DNA of 12,153 bases from JBHELG01 sp046263195 (GTDB lineage: Bacteria; Actinomycetota; Nitriliruptoria; Nitriliruptorales; JAHWKO01): positions 1 to 12,153 of the forward strand of contig JBHELG010000153.1 of the NCBI GenBank assembly GCA_046263195.1, read 5' to 3'. The notes beneath the pieces were generated by a model. That model worked only from the letters and a program-made list of their open reading frames with translations, made no database searches and had not been told where the DNA came from. Within the stretch, counting starts at the first letter, position 1. Each line of letters starts with the position of its first letter. Positions 7,073 through 12,153 of the stretch are shown in pieces. A program made the position numbers and the translations under genes.

Positions 7073-7299
7073 TAAGTCCTCCACGTACTTCTCTGTACTG
7101 CAGGGGAGGACTCAATGGAGAATGGGCGCGTCGGACCAGCGTTCGTCCTGGCGGGGAGAGACCGAACAAGGTCCGATTCACGATCTGCCTTGAAGACGAC
7201 CACCTGCCGCCGATCGCGACACCAGTTCGGGCAGGGCTGGCTTCTCTCCGCCCGAGACTATTGCCTAAAGGCACTTTGACATCTTAGAGAGAGGCTAGG
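7073..7299. other. Divergent intergenic region
   Basis: This is the gap between the minus-strand exported protein and the plus-strand membrane remnants. It should hold the promoter of the minus-strand gene. A small GTAC-agagaa-GTAC dyad lies at about 7085-7098. No gene is visible. Confidence 0.3.
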
Positions 7300-7555
7300 G
7301 TGAACCGACCAAGAACTGAGGCGTTTCTCGCCGAATTACTTCGGTCGTTCCTCATCGCCATTTTTGGGGTGGCTTCTAGGCTTTGTCATCGTACTTTTTC
7401 TGGCGCAGCATGGTCTATTCCAGCTGCGTTCAGCTTGGTAGGTCCTCCTGCCTGGTATCGCGCTAGGCTTGATCTACCTGTCATTTGGTGTTTGGCTCAG
7501 ATTGCGTATGGATCGCCAGTTGTCGGAAGGACAAACACCTCCACGGCGCTCCTAA
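7300..7555 (+). pseudogene. Two-helix membrane protein remnant, unknown
   Basis: GTG 7300 is preceded by AGAGAGAGG (7286-7294). The frame gives FLAELLRSFLIAI and is then scrambled. Shifting one base at the T5/G4 run (7361-7369) restores a clear membrane helix, GWLLGFVIVLFLAQHGLF, in frame 2. That frame meets TAG at 7439-7441 and then continues with a second helix, LLPGIALGLIYLSFGVWL, and a basic end RLRMDRQL, to TAA 7553-7555. The repaired product would be about 84 residues with two membrane helices. No family is recognised. Base composition is only about half G+C, well below the neighbouring genes, and codon choice is correspondingly mixed, which suggests a foreign origin. One frameshift and one stop make it non-functional unless they are sequencing errors. 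Confidence 0.4.
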
Positions 7556-7566
7556 TTTGGAATGAA

Positions 7567-7954
7567 ATGATCTACGAGGAGATGCCTCGATCAGTTGCGC
7601 CTTTCGTGATCGCGGGGATGGGTGTCGCATTCGCGGCCCCATACTTGGGGCCTGTAGGCGCTGCGGTCGGCTACCTCGTTGTTCTTGTCCTTGTCGTAGC
7701 CTACATACCATCGGCCGTGGCGTTTCGGTTGCGGAAGGAAGAGGGAGCAGCTCAAGGTCGAGAGCGGAGAACGATTGTAGGGAGCCGCTGGAGGAGAACC
7801 TGTTTCGTCGCTGCTATTCGGAATCGCCCTCTCGCTGTACCGTCTGGTCTTCGTCAATATCTCGTTTATGCGCTTCGCCGTCGAGGTGGCGATAGCCGTA
7901 ACACTAGTTGGTGCATTCTATATCGTTGGTTTATGGGCTACTCACGTGGAATGA
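7567..7954 (+). pseudogene. Multi-helix membrane protein remnant, unknown
   Basis: Frame 1 from ATG 7567 (or ATG 7582, which abuts GAGGAG) encodes two membrane helices, APFVIAGMGVAFAAPYLG and AAVGYLVVLVLVVAYIP, followed by a charged segment RLRKEEGAAQGRERR. Near 7780 the sense moves to frame 2, where two further helices follow, SSLLFGIALSLYRLVFV and VEVAIAVTLVGAFYIVGLW, ending in TGA 7952-7954. Repaired, this is about 128 residues with four helices. The frame-1 continuation to 8016 runs into repeat copy C and looks meaningless. It follows the preceding remnant by 12 bases, so the two were probably one operon. No family is recognised, and the G+C content is low like its partner. Confidence 0.4.
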
Positions 7955-7956
7955 AT

Positions 7957-7969
7957 GGCCCCCAGGGCC
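7957..7969 (+). terminator. Hairpin after the membrane remnants
   Basis: GGCCC (7957-7961) and GGGCC (7965-7969) form a 5-base stem with a 3-base loop, starting three bases after the membrane remnant stop and about 30 bases before repeat copy C. No T tract is present. Confidence 0.3.
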
Positions 7970-7997
7970 TGGTACACGGTTCCTTGCAGAACAGGTT

Positions 7998-8225
7998 GGA
8001 TTCTTTCATCAGATGAAATTTCTAGTGGTTTGCCGATAGAGGGGCCATATTCGAACTCCGTGAATTCGTACGTCATGTGCCCTCGGCGCGCGGGCCATCC
8101 CTCACCAATAGAGGCTCCTCGAGATCGGGAACCTGACAGGGGATTTCTGTACGGGCGCAGATCTGCTGCCTCGGGCTTCGTCGGCCGCTCCTTACACGCG
8201 CAGCGCTGGATGTGACGGCCCCCGG
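7998..8225 (+). repeat. Dispersed repeat, copy C
   Basis: The core TATTCGAACTCCGTGAATTC is at 8048-8067, one base different from A and D. Upstream similarity to copy A begins at GGATTC (7998) and includes CATCAGATGA and GTTTGCCGATAGAGG. Downstream blocks are CCATCCCTCA...ATAGAGGC (8096-8114), GATCGGGAACCTGACAGG (8123-8140) and GTACGGGCGCAGATCTGCTGCC (8149-8170), then CGCAGCGCT near 8207. It is one of the two longest copies. It fills much of the gap between the membrane remnants and the cyclase-ATPase. Confidence 0.8.
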
Positions 8226-8283
8226 TGCCAAAGGACCAAGGGAACCGGTCGCATTGCCTGCGGGGCGTTCCGGGTGAGGTTGA

Positions 8284-8310
8284 GTCACGCGCGGCTGACT
8301 CGGTCGTGAC
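8284..8310. promoter_or_regulatory. Dyad upstream of the cyclase-ATPase
   Basis: GTCACG (8284-8289) and CGTGAC (8305-8310) form a perfect 6-base inverted repeat with 15 bases between. A second near-palindrome, CGGTC-gt-GACCG, overlaps its right arm at 8301-8312. The site lies about 110 bases before the start codon, a plausible operator position. No regulator is identified. Confidence 0.3.
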
Positions 8311-8421
8311 CGAACCGCCTGAGGAGCACCAGATTGAGACGAGCGCGGCGCAGGAAAAACCAGCTGTCCCAGCCTCTAGTGTGCAGAGGGTCGTCCCTCC
8401 ATGATCCGGACCGGAGCCGAC

Positions 8422-11052
8422 ATGCGCGACCTGCCCACCGGCACCGTCACCTTTCTGTTCACCGACATGGAGGGATCCACCCGGCTCTTGGAAAGGCTCG
8501 ACGAGCGATTCCGCGACGCACAGGGCCGCCACGACGCCATCCTCCGGGCCGCCATCCAAGAGGGGGACGGCGTGGAGGTAATCACGGAGGGCGACTCGTT
8601 CTTTGCCGTGTTCCCCACGCCTGCCGGTGCCGTCCGTGCTGTGGTTCGGGCCCAGCGTGATCTGGCGACGACCGCGTGGCCTGAGGGCGCGGACGTTCGG
8701 GTGCGGATGGGACTGCACACCGGCGAGGGAATCCTGGGCGGAGACAGCTACCTCGGGCTGGACGTCAACCGGGCGGCGCGGATCGCCGCTGCAGCCCACG
8801 GTGGTCAGGTCCTGTTCTCGGACGCCACCCGGGGGCTGGTGGAGCGCAGGCTGCCGCCGGGGACGCGACTGCGGGATCTCGGCCAGCACCGCCTGAAGGA
8901 CCTCACCCGCCCGGAACACCTGTATCAGGTCGTGATCGAGGGCCTGGAGCAGGACTTCCCCCCACCTAGGACACTTGACGCCCGTCCCAACAACCTGCCC
9001 GCGCAACTCACCAGGTTCATCGGGCGGGGCGAGGAGGTCGCCCGCATCCGCGAACTGCTCGCCGGCCAACGTCTGGTCACTCTGACCGGACCCGGTGGTA
9101 CGGGCAAAACCCGCCTGGGACTGGAGGTCGCGGCGGAGGCGCTCCCCGGCTTCGAGGATGGGGTGTTCTTCGTCGACCTCTCGGCCGTGACCAACCCGCA
9201 GCTCGTGCCGGCAACCATCGCCGGTGCTCTCCGCGTGCGCGAGGAGCCCCAGCGTGCCGTGCTCGACACCCTGACCGATCACCTACGAGACAAAGAGCTC
9301 CTGCTCGTACTGGACAACTTCGAGCAGGTCTCGGACGCCGCCCCGAACGTCCTAGAGCCTCTGCTACGCGCCGCTCCCGAACTGAGGGCGCTCGTGACCA
9401 GCCGCATCCCCCTGCACCTCTACGGAGAGCAGGAGTTTCCGGTCCCCCCACTTGCGCTTCCCGATCCGCAAGATTTGCCGGACCTGGAGGCACTCGCGCA
9501 GTTCGAGGCGGTCGCGCTGTTCGCCGAGCGTGCCGCGGCCACCAAACCAGGCTTCCGCCTGACCACCGAAAATGCCCCCTTGGTGGCGGCGATCACCGGA
9601 CGCCTCGACGGGCTGCCTCTGGCCATCGAACTCGCCGCCAGCCGGATCAAACTCCTGGCCCCGCAGCGGCTGCTCGCCCGGCTGGAGCAGCGCCTCCCGC
9701 TGCTCAGCTCCCAGGATCGCAACGTGCCGGAGCGGCAGCGCACGCTGCGTCGAACGATTGAGTGGTCCTATGAGTTGCTCGACAAGGCAGAACAGGGGAT
9801 GTTCTGTCGACTGGCGGTGTTCGCTGGGGGGGCCGACCTGGAAGCCGTGGAAGCGGTGACGAACCCGGCGAGTGAACTCGGCCTGGAAACTTTGGATGTT
9901 CTGGCCTCGCTGGTCGACAAGAACCTGGTGCGGAGCATCGACCACCCCGAGGGTGAGCAGCGGTTCACAATGCTCGAGACGATCCGCGAGTACGGGCTCG
10001 AGCGGCTGTCCGAATCCGGGGGGGAGTCAGCCATCCGCCGCCGCCACGCGGAGCACTGGATCCAGGTCGGCGAGCAGGCGTCGGAGGCACTGTCCGGTCC
10101 CGAACAGGCGACGTGGACCAGGCGGCTGGAGTTCGAACTCGACAATTTCCGCGCGGCGCTGAGCGGGACGCTGCAATCTGGCGAAGCCGAGCTGGGCCTG
10201 CGACTCGCTGCAGCCCTCGTCGACTTCTGGCGGCTCGGGAGTCATCCCCGGGAGGGGGTGCGGTGGCTCGGCGAACTTCTCGCGCTGCCGCGGGCGGCTG
10301 GAAACGCGCTGGTGCGGGCTCGAGCTCTGACCGCGGCGGCTGATCTCCATGGATGGATAGCCGAACCTGAGGCGTTTCTACGCTTCGCGCAGGAGGCGGT
10401 CACGATCTACCGCGAGCTGGGCGATCCTGGCGGGATCGCCGAGGCCCTGCAGAACCTCGGATGGGCCCAGCTGCAGGCCGGCCGGCTCGAGGCTGCGCGG
10501 GTCAACTTCGAGGAGGCCAGGGAGCACAACATCGCTCTGGGCAACCAGTTCCGGGCGGCCTCATGCACCAATGGGCTCGGCATGGTGGCACAGTTCGAGG
10601 GCCGACTCGACCAGGCACGGCTGCTGTTCGAGGACGCATTGGAGACGTTCAAGGACCTGCGTGACGCGTACTGGGTTGCATTGCTGGAGACCATGGTGGG
10701 GGGGGTGGACAGGATGGAGGGGAAGGTCGAGGCCGCCGACAGGCGCTTTCGCGCGAGCCTGTCCGCTTTCCGACAGATCGACAACCTCATGGGGACATCA
10801 TGGGTGATCTACTCATTCGCCGACCTCGCCCTGCTTCGCGGACAGCACGAGCGGGCGTTGCGGCTGGTGGGGGCGTCTGACGCCCTGCGCGGAGGGGTGG
10901 AGATGCCGGGGCTCGCGACGGCCATGATGGGGGACGTCGGGGCAACAGCCCGCTCATACCTAGACCAGGTCACGGCCGAGTCCCTCTATCAGGAGGGACA
11001 GGCGATGGAACTCGAGTACGCGGTCGAGTACGCGCTGCAAAACGAAAAGTGA
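8422..11052 (+). CDS. Cyclase-domain / NB-ARC ATPase / TPR regulator
   Basis: The 876-residue signalling protein has three parts. Residues about 5-170 form a class III nucleotide cyclase domain: FTDMEGST with metal Asp15, EGDSFFAVF with metal Asp58, and VNRAAR with Asn116 and Arg120, the transition-state pair. The lysine that usually selects ATP, a few residues before Asp58, is not present, so cyclase activity and substrate are uncertain. Residues about 195-470 form an NB-ARC/AAA-type ATPase with GRGEE, Walker A GPGGTGKT (223-230), Walker B LLLVLDNFEQ (Asp298) and GLPLA near 397. The remainder is helical with TPR-like repeats at about 580-620 and 665-790. Relatives often end in a LuxR DNA-binding domain; none is seen here, so output may be through the cyclase or a partner. 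ATG 8422 is preferred because GGAG at 8413-8416 precedes it; ATG 8401 is the longer alternative. It stands alone between repeat copies C and D. Confidence 0.9.
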   Translation: MRDLPTGTVTFLFTDMEGSTRLLERLDERFRDAQGRHDAILRAAIQEGDGVEVITEGDSFFAVFPTPAGAVRAVVRAQRDLATTAWPEGADVRVRMGLHTGEGILGGDSYLGLDVNRAARIAAAAHGGQVLFSDATRGLVERRLPPGTRLRDLGQHRLKDLTRPEHLYQVVIEGLEQDFPPPRTLDARPNNLPAQLTRFIGRGEEVARIRELLAGQRLVTLTGPGGTGKTRLGLEVAAEALPGFEDGVFFVDLSAVTNPQLVPATIAGALRVREEPQRAVLDTLTDHLRDKELLLVLDNFEQVSDAAPNVLEPLLRAAPELRALVTSRIPLHLYGEQEFPVPPLALPDPQDLPDLEALAQFEAVALFAERAAATKPGFRLTTENAPLVAAITGRLDGLPLAIELAASRIKLLAPQRLLARLEQRLPLLSSQDRNVPERQRTLRRTIEWSYELLDKAEQGMFCRLAVFAGGADLEAVEAVTNPASELGLETLDVLASLVDKNLVRSIDHPEGEQRFTMLETIREYGLERLSESGGESAIRRRHAEHWIQVGEQASEALSGPEQATWTRRLEFELDNFRAALSGTLQSGEAELGLRLAAALVDFWRLGSHPREGVRWLGELLALPRAAGNALVRARALTAAADLHGWIAEPEAFLRFAQEAVTIYRELGDPGGIAEALQNLGWAQLQAGRLEAARVNFEEAREHNIALGNQFRAASCTNGLGMVAQFEGRLDQARLLFEDALETFKDLRDAYWVALLETMVGGVDRMEGKVEAADRRFRASLSAFRQIDNLMGTSWVIYSFADLALLRGQHERALRLVGASDALRGGVEMPGLATAMMGDVGATARSYLDQVTAESLYQEGQAMELEYAVEYALQNEK

Positions 11053-11088
11053 CTGGGACGAATGTACCTCGTTGTGTGCCGCGATCGG

Positions 11089-11117
11089 GAGGTCAAGGCT
11101 CCCACCGGGAGCACCTC
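11089..11117 (+). terminator. Strong bulged hairpin after the cyclase-ATPase
   Basis: GCTCCC (11098-11103) and GGGAGC (11107-11112) pair around a 3-base loop. The stem is extended by GAGGT (11089-11093) with ACCTC (11113-11117), leaving a 4-base bulge. It starts 37 bases after the stop. Only a weak T-rich tail follows (acttctcacctt). Confidence 0.5.
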
Positions 11118-11127
11118 ACTTCTCACC

Positions 11128-11275
11128 TTGGTGGTAGAGGTGTCATATTCGAACTCCGCGAATTCGGACGGTCTCGTGCCTCTGAGGCCAGTCCTATCCC
11201 TCAATGACTAGAGGCCACCGGGGGTCGGGAACGTGACAGGCGATTTCCGTGCAGGCGAAAAGCGCCTCCCGGTGC
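11128..11275 (+). repeat. Dispersed repeat, copy D
   Basis: GGTAGAGGTGTCA is followed by the core TATTCGAACTCCGCGAATTC at 11146-11165, identical to copy A. Further blocks are GTGCCTCTGAGGC (11177-11189, itself a small hairpin GCCTC-t-GAGGC), ATCCCTCAATGACTAGAGGCC (11196-11216) and GTCGGGAACGTGACAGGCGATTTC (11224-11247). Similarity to C may continue weakly to about 11310. It lies 11 bases after the cyclase-ATPase hairpin. Confidence 0.8.
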
Positions 11276-11531
11276 TTCCTGGGCGGCGTCCTTGGCCAAG
11301 TGGAACCGACGGTCAGGTGCGACGACAAACCCAGCCGCGCTGTCCGGAACGATCCGTTCCCCGAACGTCCACCCGCCCGGCTTGCCACAGCCCCACAACC
11401 CATGACCAGCGGAAGGCGAGGTTTCGGGCACGATCTCAAGGACATGAGTCGCGGACGGAGCCGAGGCGGCCGTCCAGGCAGCGACCCACGCCGTCGAACT
11501 CGATCGTGGACGGTGCACTAGCGACCCGAGC
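11276..11531. other. Non-coding or fully decayed stretch
   Basis: No gene can be supported. A minus-strand frame is open across it (11201-11572) and may include the shifted end of the TIGR03083-like remnant (VELGSLV near 11525), but beyond that no domain is recognisable. Confidence 0.4.
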
Positions 11532-11876
11532 TCAACCGCAGGGGCCGTCTTCCCCGTGCCGGAACCGCCCACCGGCCGGGCCGGTCAGGGTGAGGGTGAA
11601 GGGCTTGCTGTGCCGCTGCGCCCATGCGGCGACGACGTCCTCGACGACGCGGCGGTCCACGGGCTGGTCGTGCGCCAGCGGCCGCTCCCCGGCGCGGGCG
11701 ATGTCGACCGCATGCAGCCACACGTCGCGGGTGAGGATGACCTCGTTGAGGTGACCGAGCGTGTCGGACGTCGGAGCCCCGGCGGCCATCGAACCGCCCT
11801 CGGGCACGGGCAGGCGAACCCGCCACACCAGCCGCGCTGCGAAGCTCATCCGCGCGGTCCGGGTCATGGGCACTCT
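11532..11876 (-). pseudogene. Maleylpyruvate isomerase-like (TIGR03083) C-terminal fragment
   Basis: Reading leftwards from about 11876, some 114 residues match the C-terminal part of the mycothiol-dependent maleylpyruvate isomerase/TIGR03083 family. The recognisable pieces are MSFAARLVWRVRLPVPEGG, LGHLNEVILTRDVWLHAVDI (the conserved RD.W.H..D helix), RRVVEDVVAAWAQRH and the closing PFTLTLTGPAGGRF strand. These proteins are cytosolic DinB-like four-helix enzymes. The N-terminal metal-binding half is missing because the sequence changes to an IS110 fragment on the opposite strand near 11876-11884. At the other end the frame stops at TGA 11532-11534 right after HGEDGP. The expected final segment seems to continue in another frame (PAVELGSLV), so a frameshift near 11540-11555 is likely. 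The family is nearly restricted to mycothiol producers, which supports an actinobacterial host. Confidence 0.7.
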
Positions 11877-11883
11877 GGTCGGT

Positions 11884-12153
11884 CGGCTTGTGGTGAGCGA
11901 CTTCCGCAATCCGGTCCGCCTGGCGCGTCTCGGTGTCGAACGGTTCCGCCGCTACGCCGCGCGGCGTGGGGTGCAGGTCGCGACGGTCAAGGCGGAGCAG
12001 CTGGTCGCGACGGCGCGCGTGTCGTTGCCGGCCGCGGACGCGTCGGTAGCGAGGGAGGCGATCGGCTGGGACCTGGCCCTGCTGGCCGAGATTGACCGTC
12101 AGCTCGATCAGGCCGCTCACGAGCTCGAGCAGGTACTGCCCGCCACTCCATTC
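11884..12153 (+). mobile_element. IS110-family transposase, internal fragment
   Basis: Frame 1 runs open to the window edge and encodes about 90 residues of an IS110 (DEDD) transposase of the actinobacterial type: SDFRNPVRLARLGVERFRRY, ARRGVQV, EQLVATARVSLP, VAREAIGWDLALLAEIDRQL, ending at LPATPF. That ending is just where the Transposase_20 domain should begin. The N-terminal RuvC-like DEDD catalytic domain is missing, because resemblance starts only near 11884 and joins directly to a truncated gene on the other strand. The reading frame can be opened from ATG 11866, but that start lies in the neighbouring gene and is probably not real. Whether the C-terminal half is intact cannot be seen, as it lies beyond 12153. 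Confidence 0.75.

Noticed and set aside
7276..7301. Promoter TTGACA ... TAGGGT before the membrane remnants
   Set aside because: The spacing is only 14 bases and the -10 candidate overlaps the GTG start at 7300.
8070..8170. A conserved minus-strand coding sequence inside the repeat (C and D both read like C.VPD...PL)
   Set aside because: Copies A and B have single-base indels relative to C and D inside the block, and stops differ, so reading frame is not preserved across copies.
7942..9282. Long minus-strand open frame across repeat C and the cyclase domain
   Set aside because: It is antisense to the cyclase domain with its conserved metal and catalytic residues, and has no recognisable domain itself.
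1671..11275. The four repeats as integron attC sites
   Set aside because: I found no GTTRRRY / RYYYAAC core pair at the ends and no integrase in the window, and the genes between copies are not single promoterless cassettes.
11201..11572. Minus-strand ATPase starting with a GGSGTGKT-like Walker A
   Set aside because: That peptide is an out-of-frame reading of the GPAGGRFRHGED end of the TIGR03083-like remnant; no Walker B or other domain follows.
1..12153. CRISPR arrays, tRNA or rRNA genes
   Set aside because: No short regularly spaced repeats and no tRNA or rRNA landmarks were seen on either strand.

Overview
The window looks like accessory DNA from a high-G+C Gram-positive bacterium, most likely an actinobacterium. 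The supporting signs are the strong G/C bias at third codon positions, GTG and TTG starts, a remnant of a mycothiol-dependent (maleylpyruvate isomerase-like) enzyme, actinobacterial-type IS481 and IS110 transposases, and a large cyclase-ATPase-TPR regulator of a kind common in Actinobacteria and Chloroflexi. I cannot name the genus.

Only four genes look complete and well preserved, all on the + strand: a class I SAM methyltransferase (2140-2985), an epoxide-hydrolase-like alpha/beta hydrolase (3443-4240), a lipoprotein serpin (4568-5884) and an 876-residue cyclase/NB-ARC/TPR protein (8422-11052). A small exported protein of unknown function (6764-7072, minus strand) may be intact or may be the broken front of the next gene. 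Everything else is decayed: a 5' stub of an IS481 transposase joined to the tail of a YihY/BrkB membrane protein (2-324); a frameshifted ion-channel-like gene (442-1509); a methyltransferase cut down to its winged-helix domain (2975-3325); an M48 metalloprotease that lost its catalytic half where it meets the serpin stop (5889-6692, minus); broken small membrane proteins in a lower-G+C patch (7300-7954); a fragment of a TIGR03083/maleylpyruvate-isomerase-like gene (11532-11876, minus); and an internal IS110 transposase fragment running off the right end (11884-12153).

The most striking structure is not a gene. A dispersed repeat of about 150-230 bp occurs four times in the same orientation, always between genes: copy A 1671-1895, B 4321-4475, C 7998-8225, D 11128-11275. 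Its best conserved core is TATTCGAACTCCGCGAATTC, exact in A and D, with one change in C and diverged in B. A candidate terminator hairpin lies a short way upstream of each copy. The copies divide the window into blocks: methyltransferases plus hydrolase between A and B, serpin plus M48 remnant plus membrane remnants between B and C, and the cyclase-ATPase between C and D. The repeat could be a MITE-like or REP-like element, or the worn relic of a mobile element, and direct copies would allow homologous recombination to add or delete the blocks between them. No function for the repeat can be shown from this window alone.

The preserved genes do not form an obvious single pathway. The methyltransferase, truncated methyltransferase and epoxide hydrolase could be a small catabolic or tailoring unit. 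The serpin is probably a surface protease inhibitor. The cyclase-ATPase is probably a signalling or transcription-associated sensor. Several frameshifts fall in homopolymer runs, so some of the decay could be sequencing error rather than biology.
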